From: Rhizoclosmatium globosum | Taxonomy: Eukaryota > Chytridiomycota > Chytridiomycetes > Chytridiales > Chytriomycetaceae | Assembly: GCA_002104985.1 (NCBI GenBank) | Contig: MCGO01000058.1 | Coordinates: forward strand, 208,481-272,480 | DNA length: 64,000 bases | Direction: 5' to 3' | The notes under the pieces: model-generated | Told to the model about the DNA's origin: nothing | The model's database searches: none | The model's input: only the letters and a program-made list of their open reading frames with translations | Made by a program: the position numbers and the translations under genes | Part shown: in pieces, positions 34,057 through 44,304 of the stretch | Layout: each line of letters opens with the position of its first letter | Numbering within the stretch: position 1 is the first letter of the stretch

Positions 34057-34109
34057 TTTTGGAGTGGGCCGGGATTGCCGACTTTGGGCTCGAATCGCCG
34101 ACTCACTCA
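34057..34109 (-). repeat. Right inverted repeat of the 1.43-kb element
   Basis: Reverse complement of the left arm, 52 of 53 positions equal. Confidence 0.85.
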
Positions 34110-34278
34110 TTATTAAAAAAGCCGGACCAACCAAATACAGTCAATCACGGCAATCCGTCCTGGCCATTCTCGTGCTATCCTCCGACACAACTGACAATCT
34201 ATTGCTAGAAAATCCCAGATTGTGCAAGAAAGCCAGTCAGCCTCTTTAAATCTCATCAAAAAGCACACTTTAACATAT

Positions 34279-34710
34279 ATGTCATACGGTAACTCAAACT
34301 CTGGCTGCGTATGTTCAACATCATGTGGCGTTGGATTCGAAAACTTGCTTCAAGCTTATTGTGGGGTTCCAACTTCTTGTTCCGCCAAATGGCCATCCAC
34401 TTGGACAACTGGTAGCTATTTCGACTATTGTGACAAGCCGTTCTTGCAACAGATTGCGTCGGGAATTAATCAAGCCACGAACCAAGCTGCTGGTCAAGCT
34501 CAACAGGTCGCTGGTCAAGCTCAGCAAGCTATAGGACAAGCTCAACAAGCAGGGATTAACCAGGCACAGCAGGGTGTCAACCAGGCGCAGCAGGGAATCA
34601 ATCAGGCGCAACAAAACATCAATAAGAACCTGCCAAAGAATCAAGGTGTGGATGTCAATGGCTCCTTAGGCTTGTTCGCGATTATGCTTTGGATGATTGT
34701 TGGACCCTAA
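34279..34710 (+). CDS. Small Cys-rich protein with QAQQ repeats and hydrophobic tail
   Basis: 143 aa. The N-terminal Cys module contains SGCVCSTSCGVG, YCGVPTSC and YFDYCDKPF. Next come about ten imperfect copies of a 7-residue unit (GQAQQAI, NQAQQGI) predicted as one long amphipathic helix. Then a short linker and a hydrophobic C-terminus (LGLFAIMLWMIVGP). Inference: surface-exposed, anchored at its C-terminus by GPI or membrane insertion. No signal peptide is visible at this ATG. A related degraded locus follows at 35179. Confidence 0.65.
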   Translation: MSYGNSNSGCVCSTSCGVGFENLLQAYCGVPTSCSAKWPSTWTTGSYFDYCDKPFLQQIASGINQATNQAAGQAQQVAGQAQQAIGQAQQAGINQAQQGVNQAQQGINQAQQNINKNLPKNQGVDVNGSLGLFAIMLWMIVGP

Positions 34711-35178
34711 TGCATTCTCTGTTGAGTAAATAAATAAGAATAGAATCAACTTTGAGGCATAATTAGAAGATGACCCCGTAAAAACAGGCTATTAGCATTA
34801 GATATGCAAAGGAGAAGAACTATGAAACATTGCAGATCTCGGACAATCACGAAAGAGGCCCGGCTCGAAATCAACAGTTTTATGAAGTAAGCGAATCCAA
34901 AGACCGCTTCATAACTTGATTTCGAGCCGTCGCGTTTTAATTGCGTTTCTCTCTATAAATACAAGAGAACAGATTGCGAAAGTAATTTCTGTCAACGTTG
35001 ATAACCTAAAAGCAGGCACGACAGATCAAATAGGAGCGCTGGAACTAGGAGCGGTATTTAGCATAAATGAAAGCCGTATGTTAGTAATATTACTTAAGCG
35101 CGAGTCAAGAACTGGACCCTTCTCGGCCCGAGAGCAAGAATTGTCATTTGGGAAATCACCAAAAACACCTCAAAGAAA
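34711..35178. other. Intergenic between the two Cys-rich loci
   Basis: About 470 bp. The frame through 34916-35178 is open but has no recognisable content. Confidence 0.4.
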
Positions 35179-35509
35179 GATGACAACAGTTCTTTACACC
35201 GCTTCTCAAACAGTATTAAACAATGGACCATTGAACAACGCAGCCTATTACTCTAAAAACGGCCCTTTGTCAAGATTCCTGCGGCGTTGGCCCAATTTCG
35301 ATGACTCAACGCTATTGCCACGTCACGCCTTCTTGTGCAGCTGCAAAATACTCCTTGGGGTATTACAACTTTTGTGATATGCCCTTCAGTTACCCACAGG
35401 GACCCAGCAACCTGTCAATCAAGGGGTGAACAGCCTGTTGCCAAAGAGTGAGGGATTCTCAACAATCGGATCAGTTAGCTGGCTTATAGTTCTTTATTTG
35501 ATTTGTTGA
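35179..35509 (+). pseudogene. Second Cys-rich small-protein locus, frame-broken
   Basis: The start MTTVLYTASQTVLNN leads toward NGPL. One base off, the frame CQDSCGVG, YCHVTPSC, YYNFCDMPF follows, matching the Cys module of 34279. After a second break the tail LLPKSEGFSTIGSV and WLIVLYLIC ends it, like LPKNQG and the hydrophobic tail of 34279. The QAQQ helix is missing. Two frame breaks mean either a relic or sequence errors. Confidence 0.5.
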
Positions 35510-35544
35510 ACTTATATACACCAGAGACAATAAATTGTTAGAAC

Positions 35545-37136
35545 CATTAGAACATCTATATTCTATTCTTTTCAAGCTGAGGTTGGAATACCACACCAGT
35601 GTTTCCACACACAAAGTAACTGCATCAACACATCCATATGGCCCACCAGTGACTGAAACCTTGTTGCTCCATCCGACAGTGGTACAGTGTGGAACAACGG
35701 CAGCAATCTTTGACAGACAGTCGAGGGGATCACAGTTGGATATCTGGAATCATTTGGAGTGGCTTAGAAGTAGATCCAACACCGGCTGTGCATGGACTGT
35801 GAAGACAGGTTCCAAAGGAACGTTGACAAGAGTTGAAGTTGGGCACTTGTGGTTGTAGTGGTTGTAGTAGTAGTGACGATCGCCGTGGTTTTGGTCTTCA
35901 CACTGTTGTTGCAGTTGTTTTAACTCCTTGAGCCGTAGTCGTTGGACTGGACTGCACCGTAACACTGATCGGCGATGGCATTATCCAAGCAGCCCATCGT
36001 CAGTCAATAATAATATAACGAATTTAGCCACTACTCTGTATCCAGCTTTCGCAACTTGTTCCATCAAGAGGTCCTTGGTCTGTGGAAAACAACATGAGTA
36101 TACGTTGAAGATTTGCAACAATGAATAATAATTACAGCAGTGTAGTAAGCACCACCAAAGTGGCACTTGGGTCTTTATCGTAAAGGGTCCAGAATGCATT
36201 CTTGTTGCAGTCAAGCGAGTTTGCATCATTGGCCATGGCCTACCGTCCGTTAGAGCTACGTGTGGCAGGAGTCAAAAGTACTTACAATTGCGGCGATCAA
36301 GTTATTTGCAGCATCAACCGTTTTAAGGTCAATGAAAGTGGACGTAGTGTACGCACCCTTGTTTTTTCCGTAAATTCCATCCAAGTAGTTGGCGACAGAC
36401 ACCGCGTCTGAGCTGGAGAATCCCTTCTCAACAGCATAAGCCTGAGGGATTTCAGAGTCGTGAATGGAGTGGAAGTTTGTTTGGGCTCCATTGAAAACAA
36501 TCTGGTCGGAGTTTCCGCCAACATCACGGTTGCAGTTGTGCAATGGCTGGGAGATGTCACCCAAGAAGTGAGCCAAACTGAAATGCATTATCAGAATATT
36601 GAAAACCAAAGGCAGACATATTTTGTGTTGACTCACAATTGGATGGCTTGAGTTGAAGCAGTTGATGGAGCACATTGATTGTTCAAGAGAACATTAGTCT
36701 GATCAGTGATGGCTGCAATAATGCAGTTGCGACCCACGCAATCGGTGGACACGTATCCACACGAAGCAGGAGGAGCCTTCATCATGTCAACAAAGTGCCA
36801 AGGTGCAGTCTCCCTGTGGGATGTTCGCCATGTGTCCGCCCAGTTTGCGGCTAAACAGTCACTGTTATTGGACAACTTGCCAATACAAGAACACTTACTC
36901 TATCCAGCAAGAGATTGGGAGAAAGTCGAGTCGACAAGAGAAGCCACAAGCTTCTGTCCATTGCATTCAAGTACTGCAAAGCATCAGCAAGCGGCTTTCA
37001 ACAAAATTCCGTTATCGATACCTTTTGAGCAGAGTTCCTGTGACAGGATGGGCCAACGTGTCTCCCCAAGCATGCACAGTGGCAGTAAACGAAACCAAAG
37101 AATCACAGTTTGAACAAGCATTTTTGTGCAGATGAA
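35545..37136 (-). CDS. S1/P1-type nuclease with Thr-rich linker, multi-exon, frame-broken
   Basis: Seen in order on the minus strand: a possible signal region with HAWGD, then LAANWADTW (metal Asp), WHFVDM, CVGRNCIIAAI, HFLGDISQPLHNC with DVGGN (zinc ligands), QTNFHSIHD, and GGAYYTATKDLLMEQVAKAGYRV. These are landmarks of zinc-dependent S1/P1 nucleases that cut single-stranded DNA/RNA outside the cell or in vacuoles. Introns at 36578-36636 and others with good GT-AG ends. A Thr-rich linker (VTTTTTTTTTS) and a Cys-containing module follow toward 35545. Breaks: one base missing in the CCC run before KCHFGGAYY, more in the N-terminus and linker. Exact exon ends there are uncertain. Confidence 0.75.
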
Positions 37137-37139
37137 AGA

Positions 37140-38349
37140 TGTTAATGGACATTTTTAACGCCTCCTCGCGCGTGCCCTTTGTCACGAGATCTCATCTCCA
37201 ACAAATCTGGGCACGCAACATACAAGCAAAATCGTTTCGTTCTAAGCAGTGATATCACATTGAAACATTGTTGAGGTGCCACAGAGCTGTTAATTGTACG
37301 AGCTTCAATTCATGATGTAAACCTTGCTGCTCATGCATTTCAGGCACTCATTTTTGCCAAGAGGATATATCAGCAAGTTGCCCTGGAGCGATTTAATGAG
37401 ATTTAAAAAGCATATATTTCGGATGTTCTAAGTATGGAAAACTATGGGGCTGTTTCATAGTCCAGCAGTATGGATCTATTTACAGTCTAACATTTCAAGA
37501 ATGCGGCATTCATGAAGCTCGTCTTCCAGATCGTCTTCCATCTCATCCATTATTCTTCTCGTCTTCCATCTCCATTGTAACTTATTCTGAGTAAAACTTC
37601 TTATGATTTCAACTCTGGATTCGAACTACGGATGTTCACATTTGTTGGAGTACTCCCTACTGGATAGACTACGGAACTGGTTGAGAGCATAGAAGTTACA
37701 ATTAACTAATAAGGTATTAAGAGTACACATATTAACAAAGCCAACATCACAACCATTGTCCAAAGGTCGAGGTTTTAGGGGGAAGAAGGGGCTCGTCCCC
37801 CTTAATAATAGTGGCGCTTATTCACTTGAATAGATCTCTGGAATATCTTCCGAAATATAGGTAGAAAAAGTGCAGAAGCATAATCTATACTTGAAGTCTG
37901 CCACTTGTTAATGTTTACAAGTCTGAATAAGTGTCCGATAGTAAAAAAACATGAACAGAGTCGCACATCATACCAACAAATATTTCTTGTTGATAAAACC
38001 CACAGACATCAAGAGTTGCACCTGTTTGTTGTCATTTCATTTGCTCCATACATCCAAGAAAAAAGTAAAGTGTTGAGCTGGATGAGGACGAAAAAATGAT
38101 CTTGCCTACTTCCATTGCCGCGATCCTTGCTGTTTTCACTTCGGGGCAACATCCGTCGTTACCGTCATCACAACCCAAGGGACTTCATCCAACAAGACTT
38201 CTTCCACTTCGACAGTAAAATTACGTTGGCTGCCAACTCCTCTCATCATTTCATCAGTTGCCCTCCTCATTGCCCGCCTTCTTTTTTAAGTTGTAGTGAC
38301 ATTAAGAAATAAAGAAAATAGTTTATTACTATCATGCAGTATCAATAAC
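37140..38349. other. Intergenic, no supported gene
   Basis: About 1.2 kb of AT-rich sequence with frames shorter than 70 codons and no family match. A small hairpin-forming run (AAGGGGCTCGTCCCCCTT) is at about 37784-37801. Nothing else seen. Confidence 0.5.
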
Positions 38350-40062
38350 TCACAGCAGGAGACAAATCTCTTGAGCTAAGTCCCGAATCAGTTTTTCCCT
38401 TTCTACTCCTGCCTTTCCGAACTCAGCTGCTTTCGCGTTTAAAATGTCAGCTGTTCCCAGCACGCTGGCAAGTGACACGACTTCCTCTGGTGCTCTGTAC
38501 AGCAAGTGACCCAAAGCTGACATGAGCCTCAACGCTGGAGAACATGACGATTAGTGAAGCAAGTTTGATTTCAACAAAGACTCACCAATCTCATCACTTT
38601 TCTCGGCTTCCAGCGCTTTTACAACAGCAGCAACCATTTCAAGACACCATTCTTCGTAAACAGAGTCCTCAGATTTTGGTCGTCCAAGAACAGCTTCCAC
38701 AGCCATATTAAACGCTAGAGAGGACGAGCATTGACGTACAGATTCTTCTGGACTAAGCAGAGCATCAATCAACGTTGCAGTTGTGACAGTTCGATGTGGC
38801 GTTGATGGAGGAATCGCGAGATGCAATGCAAGAATATGAGCCATTGTGTCGGAATGCGCGAAGAGGTTGCAAGTGAGACGCAAAAGCATCATGTGCAACG
38901 CTTTCGGGAGCTGTGCAGTTTCATTGTATTGCGAGTGGGATGCCTTTTGGAACCGAGCAAGAAGAAGAATGAGTGGCGATGGAGACTGGGAAATCAGTGA
39001 CTTTGCGACGGTTTCGTCAAGGACAAGGAGACGAAGAATGTCAATTAAAGGAAAGAGTTGATCAGGTTTCAAAGTCGCGATACATTTCTCTTTAGAGTGT
39101 GTAAGTGTTGCATCGAACCAGTTTGTATTCTTACCAAAGGCAGTCCACCAATTAGCTGGGAGAGGACCTAGCTTGATTGTGCCTTCGTCGTATTTTGCTT
39201 TCAGAACGGCTTTAACTGCGTCCAAAACAGGCTTTGTTTCTGCACTGATTCCTGCTTCATTAAGCCATCCGTTGAGTTTCCCGAAAATAAGCTCCAAGTC
39301 ACTAGATGCATGAACAAGATGAAATCTTTGGATAGAGCTCGAAGATTTGGGGTGTTCAGTTTGTCGTGTTCATGCTTAAGTCCAGCGAACGTGCTTGTAG
39401 CGATTGTGGACAAAAGCTCGTTTTGAGGACGGTGTTCAGCAGCAACTCGAGACGGACCAAACATTTGTTCGATCATTGGTGCAATTTGCTGGCCAAATGG
39501 TCTGTATGTGTGATTGAGAAATCAATGGAACACGAGGGAACATGATTACAAACAAACTCACGTTGAGAGAAACTCCTTTGGCAGACCAGTAATATGCTTG
39601 GGAATCTCTCTTCCCACTAGAAACTGACATACTTCATTTGAGAAGGAGTTGCAGTTGTTGTCAAAGAGATGGTACTTGTCAGCCGTCCAGAACTCCCGCA
39701 AAGAGTCAATGTACTCCCAATAAACTTCTTCCGGGATTTGTGTTTCGCCCATATCGATTCGTTCGACGAGATGTCCGTGTGGCGTTGATTCGGGAACTTC
39801 GATTGAAATGCCCTGGCCAAAGTACGTTTCCTTTCCAAAGGCAACGACGGATGTGTGCCAAATACCCGCAATGTGTTGACCAGTCAGGGCGACACTCATC
39901 ATGGCTGCCATGCCCTGCGAGGTGGTTGCTGTGTTAGCTTACACATACTCAAGCCTTTTTCAGGTACCTGCGACAGATCATACACATAAAGCTGTTGGAT
40001 AGATGTCAGTAATGGGGCATACGTGTGGTGCTCAGTGGTTGTCTTACCTGGACACGCGGCAT
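38350..40062 (-). CDS. DeSI-type PPPDE peptidase fused to PUL domain
   Basis: Exons 40048-40062, 39968-39991, 39562-39914, 38586-39501 and 38350-38534. The first two exons are tiny (15 and 24 nt) yet give MPRVQLYVYDLSQG, the canonical DeSI start. PPPDE domain about residues 1-140: catalytic His in GIWHTS and Cys in DNNCNSFSNE. The C-terminal PUL domain of about 250 residues has ARM-like helices (WWTAFGKNTNWFD, ILRLLVLDE, LLRLTCNLFAH). PUL domains bind Cdc48/p97; DeSI enzymes act as deSUMOylases or deubiquitinases/depalmitoylases. Inference: a Cdc48-linked isopeptidase. One base is missing near 39310 between KDFILF and HASSDLELIF. Corrected length 497 aa. Confidence 0.88.
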
Positions 40063-40227
40063 GGATCGTTTCTTTGTTGGCACTTCTTCTTTGCCCTCCA
40101 CGTGGCGTTTCATGCAAAATTATGGATACATTGAATTTGAACAAGAAGTCGATATCAAAATGCAAGGTAATATATTGAGGAGGGTGAAAAGACCAATGCT
40201 TTAAAAGAATACACCAAAAAGACTCCG

Positions 40228-40848
40228 ATGCTTGGCTCAATCCAACCAACTACCACTGACGGGGTTCCAAAGGCTCCAAACAGTATCAAGAAAGCTGCTT
40301 CAAACAGTACTAAGCCTTGGAATGCTCCAACTGCTTCTGTTGCCGCTGTCCAGTTGCCAGTGGTACGAGGACAAGCAAAGGAGGCACCTGAAGCACCTAT
40401 TTCGTCCAGTGCTCAGAATCAATTATTGAGATTGAATTTAAAACACGCGATTCTGCTCGGAAGACGTCTCATGACCCAGTCTCCGCATAATGCTGTCCTT
40501 GCGCAGCAAAGTATTGAATCATTCCACTCGGATGTGTACTATCTTGCCACAGCAGATACTCACGTTACGGTTGCTACGTCTGTGGTTGACGATGCTTCTA
40601 AATCATCGGCATTTGACTTGGAGCGTATTGTCACTGAATTTCGTGATGCCATAAACATCGTCATGGAATCAGTTGAAAAAAGAACTGCCAGTTGGATTCA
40701 ATTTGAAAGAGCAGTCGCTGCTGTTCTTGGGCCTGTTGAGGTTGGGCTCGCTAATGGAATGACAGTTTGGCCGATCGTTTGGCTCAAGAGCGATGGATTC
40801 AAGAGAATCGTGGACTATTTGGAATCAGCCTTGAAGAAGGTGGAGTGA
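40228..40848 (+). CDS. GST-like protein C-terminal-domain paralogue 1 (no thioredoxin half)
   Basis: 206 aa, single exon, start MLGSIQPTTTDG. A Ser/Pro-rich linker is followed by a helical domain ending GLANGMTVWPIVWLKSDGFK and KKVE. This aligns with GFESGMTLWPRVWLKSEEFK and FKSIE at the end of the next gene. The N-terminal MLKL leader and thioredoxin-like half of the two neighbours are absent, so this is a domain-loss paralogue. Function unknown. Confidence 0.7.
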   Translation: MLGSIQPTTTDGVPKAPNSIKKAASNSTKPWNAPTASVAAVQLPVVRGQAKEAPEAPISSSAQNQLLRLNLKHAILLGRRLMTQSPHNAVLAQQSIESFHSDVYYLATADTHVTVATSVVDDASKSSAFDLERIVTEFRDAINIVMESVEKRTASWIQFERAVAAVLGPVEVGLANGMTVWPIVWLKSDGFKRIVDYLESALKKVE

Positions 40849-41045
40849 TTTAGCAGTGGTTTATCGGTTGCAGTGGTGATTTACGGAATGCCTATCTTCT
40901 TGAGCTTGTATCTATTCTAATGGGGTTTCCTCGTTTCTCAAAGTAAATACACTCGTATTCTTCTATCGAACTTCTTGGGATAAATCAGGGTATTTTCTCA
41001 AGATTTTTCCGTTGTCAGGCTTGCCCATTTGCGAAAACCCTTAAA

Positions 41046-41905
41046 ATGCTGAAGCTGCGCGCAAAGCTAGGAGAGTGGCAGCGACGACTCTCAACTAGTT
41101 TCAGAACGCCCTCTCCACGGATCGCTCCCCGTCCATTACCGATCATCGAAGCCTCTGCTCTCGAGGATGATGGATTCGTGTTGATCAAGCAAGAACCCAC
41201 TCAAGTTTCTCAAACAACAGCTCCTTCAGCAGAGCCGATCGCGAAACCTGATCCACTTGTTGAGCGTAAATCCCCTGTTCCAAGAGATACACTCTACTCC
41301 CAAGGATCGAACGCCTTCACAGCCCAAGTACGTGCAGCCTATGCATTTAAAGGAGTCGAACTAGAGTTTGTCAGCTGGGACCGCATCGACCTGCAACCAT
41401 CCTACTTCCCAGCCGGAACGCTTCCAGGTAACCCCTGTTCAATGATCCCTTGTATCTCACATATTCCAAAAACACAGTCATCGAACATCCATCAGGTCGT
41501 TTCTCGCATGACCCAGACCACATCATCTCAACCCTGATCACCACACATCAAGAACGCCTAGAATTCTATTTGACGCGATCAGTCCAACTCGGACGAATGC
41601 TCCTTCACGATATGAACGAAACGTTTAGTAAAGGTGCCGTGCACGTGTTGGAGACTGCTGCTATGCCTTGGCAGCATCAGCCCCAGCCTACACTTGATCA
41701 ACAGGTTATTGAATTCCAGCGAAATGTGCGACACATTCTTGAGCTGGTTGATAGTCAATTTGAGCAGGACTTTGAAAAGGTTACGGGTGGCATTATTGCT
41801 GGGTTTGAGAGTGGGATGACGCTCTGGCCGCGTGTTTGGTTGAAGTCGGAAGAATTCAAAAGACTTGTGGAGTTGCTTGAAGTGGCGTTCAAGAGTATTG
41901 AGTGA
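41046..41905 (+). CDS. GST-like protein paralogue 2
   Basis: Exons 41046-41427 and 41478-41905 (intron 50 bp) join to 269 aa. N-terminal leader MLKLRAKLGEWQRRLS, a Pro/Glu-rich linker, then a thioredoxin-like half (DTLYSQGSNAFTAQVRAAY ... VIEHPSGRF). The helical C-terminal half ends GMTLWPRVWLKSEEFKRLVE. The leader and intron position are shared with paralogue 3, and the helical end with paralogue 1. The catalytic Ser/Cys of GSTs is not evident. Possibly a metaxin/GST-fold scaffold rather than an enzyme. Confidence 0.78.
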
Positions 41906-42159
41906 TTTTAATTGTTTCTGTGTTGTTCATCGTTGTAATGTTGCGATCCTATGTGTGTATAGTTAACATTCTCTAATAGACTTATTCATGTTTTATTTAG
42001 TTTCTCATTTTGAAGGGTGTCATGGGACTAAGTAGATAGTGTGCTGTTTACAGAGATTTTCCAAAATGAAGAAAGTACCTCTATTCCTTTTTTCTTCACA
42101 AAACTTAACCACATAATCACAGTGTCCAAATGACTCTTGTTTGTTTTGACTCTTCGCCA

Positions 42160-42172
42160 CCAAGAGGTATAA
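42160..42172 (+). promoter_or_regulatory. Candidate TATA box
   Basis: AGGTATAAATATT lies about 95 bp before an ATG at 42259 that opens a 46-codon frame (MAPFSPGTFQ start). It is also about 480 bp upstream of the GST-like paralogue 3 start. The motif is a good TATA match; which transcript it serves is not known. Confidence 0.35.
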
Positions 42173-42650
42173 ATATTCGCGCGCTCCTTTTTTCTCGAAC
42201 CAAAAAGCTCTCTTCTTGGTCTGCCGACCAAACTCCAAGTCTCGGACTCCAAGACAAGATGGCCCCATTCTCTCCTGGAACCTTCCAAGAGTCCTTCGCT
42301 CCGAGTCTGCTCTCTACTCCCACTGAATGTCATTCCAACGCTACGTCTCAAACCAACATTCGTTCCCTTTCTCAAGCAACAAAAAAAAGCTTCTAGACAA
42401 GCATGAATGGAGTGTGTGCTGTTGGTTTTGGTTGAAGGTTATCGAGTTTCTTAGTTTTATTTTTTAATACTGGTGGTAGTTTATTTGGAGCCGGGTGGGT
42501 CGTTTGACAACCACTTGGCTTCTATTACTGCCGTTTCGACGATGGAATGGGGTTTTGGAGGAAGTGGTTTCATTTCTTTTTAGTTGCTTCATTCTGGAGA
42601 AATACAGTAAAGATAACGGCTTTCCCAATCCGCTTCTCCCAAAAAACCAC

Positions 42651-43553
42651 ATGCTCAAGCTTCGATCCAAGCTCGGCGAGTGGCAACGTCGTCTCTCTGG
42701 TATCAGCCAAAAAGCAACGTCTCCACCACTTTCTCCGCCTGCAGAAACTATTTTGGAGGTTGTTGAAGAAACGAAAGTCGAAACAGTTATTGAGGAACAA
42801 GTTGAACAAGTAATTGAGCAGCAAGTGCTGGAACCAGAAGTGATTCCAACAGTAACCGAAGTTGAAAAGAAAGTTGAAATTGTTGAGGAACCTGTTGTGG
42901 ATGATCGAGTATACGTGACAAAAGATACCCTCATCTCGCGTGGCCTCAACCCCTTCGCTGAAAAAGTCCGCATTGCCTATGCTTTCAAATGTGTCGACCT
43001 GGACGTTATTATTCTGGATTCAAACGATCAAGATCCATCTTGGTTTCATACTGCTTCACCTGAAGGCCAATGTCCAGGTTGAGTGACCGACTGATTCCAA
43101 ATGTATCACCATACTGACTCATTCATAGTAATGGAATATCCAGATGGATCCTATTCCAGCGACGTAGAGAAAATGATATCTCGTCTCCAAAAGGACCATC
43201 CAGTTCCAACGCTCTACCCAGGAAACTTTGCAGATTGCCACAGATGCTTAATCTACCTCAACCGTGAATTCTTCCCTGCATTCGACAAGGCACTTTACGA
43301 AAACTCTCAAGAACATCGAGAACAGTTGGAAGCAGCTGTGACTGAAATCGTTCATACACTCGAGAACCATTCGTCGGGGCCCTATTTGCTTGGAGACGAC
43401 TTTTCAATTGTGGATGTGGTTTTAGCTCCGTTTTTGCGTCGATTGGGCCTTATTCCAGGTCTTAAGATTGATGAGGGTGTTCTTGGGAAGTATCTGCAGA
43501 AGTTGGAGGAAACCCTTGTGTGGCTGGAGTTGTTAGTCCGATTGAGAAAGTGA
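42651..43553 (+). CDS. GST-like protein paralogue 3
   Basis: Exons 42651-43077 and 43129-43553 (intron 51 bp, donor GTTGAG) join to 283 aa. Leader MLKLRSKLGEWQRRLSG, then a Glu/Val-rich linker (EEQVEQVIEQQVLE). GST N-half: SRGLNPFAEKVRIAYAFK, VMEYPDGSYSSD. GST C-half: RREQ-type helices and GPYLLGDDFSIVDVVLAPFL, the N-capping box Asp motif of cytosolic GSTs. It is the member closest to true GSTs; the linker-leader fusion is unusual. Likely cytosolic or membrane-associated. Confidence 0.82.
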
Positions 43554-43670
43554 AGCGGTACCATGCAACTGATTAGAATTTTATATCTTACATAACATAA
43601 TTCGTTTATGCTTTGTTATTGATTTCAAATCGGTTGTAAATTACTTCCAAACAACCACGAACATACAAAG

Positions 43671-44263
43671 ATGGCAGCTCCACTTGCATACTCACGAGCC
43701 ATGTCCGCCATGCACTGGGGAATCGGAGGTCTCATGCTCGGATGTATTGGAACCGTCAAAGCGTCACAAAACACACAGGACAAAGCATTGAAGGTAAAGA
43801 CCCACTCACCACCCACTTCATCCGCATCGAATCCCCTAACCTTCCCACCCACCCACAGGCAAAGTACATGAACTGGCACAAGAGTTTAGCTGTCATTGTC
43901 GCCTTCGCAGTTCCAGCACGCATTGGACTCCGCTTTGCCTCAAAGATCCCAGCGCACATTCCAGGACCAAAAGTGATCCAGTGGGCCGGTGATGCAGGCC
44001 ACATTGCGTTGTACGGATTCATGATTGGAATGCCAGCTTCTGGACTCGCGATGGGATATTACAGTGGATACGGTGTTCCATTCTTTTCAGGCACGTTCTT
44101 GAAGGGTGCTGAAACACCAAACAAGGCACTTGGTGGACAGCTTTACTTTGCTCATAATATTATGGGACAGGCTTTGGAGTTTGTGGTCTTGGCGCATGTT
44201 GGGGCTGCAGCTTATCACACTGTTCTTGGACACAAGATCTTTTCGCGTATTTCAATCTTTTAA
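43671..44263 (+). CDS. CybB-like (bacterial-type) cytochrome b561
   Basis: Exons 43671-43793 and 43859-44263 (intron 65 bp) join to 175 aa, very near the size of bacterial CybB/YodB. Four helices. Candidate haem His are in AMHWGIGG, YMNWHKSLA, LYFAHNIMGQ and LAHVGAAAYH. Known: bacterial b561 is a di-haem quinone-linked membrane cytochrome that oxidises superoxide to dioxygen. The presence of an intron shows it is a resident gene. Inference: mitochondrial inner membrane or plasma membrane. Confidence 0.88.
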
Positions 44264-44304
44264 GAGTTGTATGCATTAAATGGCGAAATAAAATTGAGAA
44301 TTTA

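Larger units (their letters stand above)
32682..34109. mobile_element. 1.43-kb element with 53-bp terminal inverted repeats
   Basis: Left arm 32682-32734 begins TGAGTGAGTCGGCGATTCG. The right arm 34057-34109 is its reverse complement with one mismatch. The arms are far more GC-rich than the AT-rich core. The core has only short frames (the longest about 83 codons, hydrophobic, no transposase motif). Target duplication is not clear (flanks GCAT and TTAT), so the transposon class is open. Probably a non-autonomous DNA transposon. Confidence 0.7.

Noticed and set aside
34321..34644. 107-codon Leu/Ser-rich minus-strand frame
   Set aside because: Shadow of the QAQQ repeats (Gln/Ala codons read backwards).
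35535..35858. 107-codon plus-strand frame
   Set aside because: Antisense to the Thr-rich and Cys-module tail of the S1/P1 nuclease gene.
42130..42396. Possible small gene (88 codons, or 46 from ATG 42259) after a TATA box
   Set aside because: No homology, no intron or paralogue in the window; low-complexity Ser/Thr. Left as a regulatory note only.
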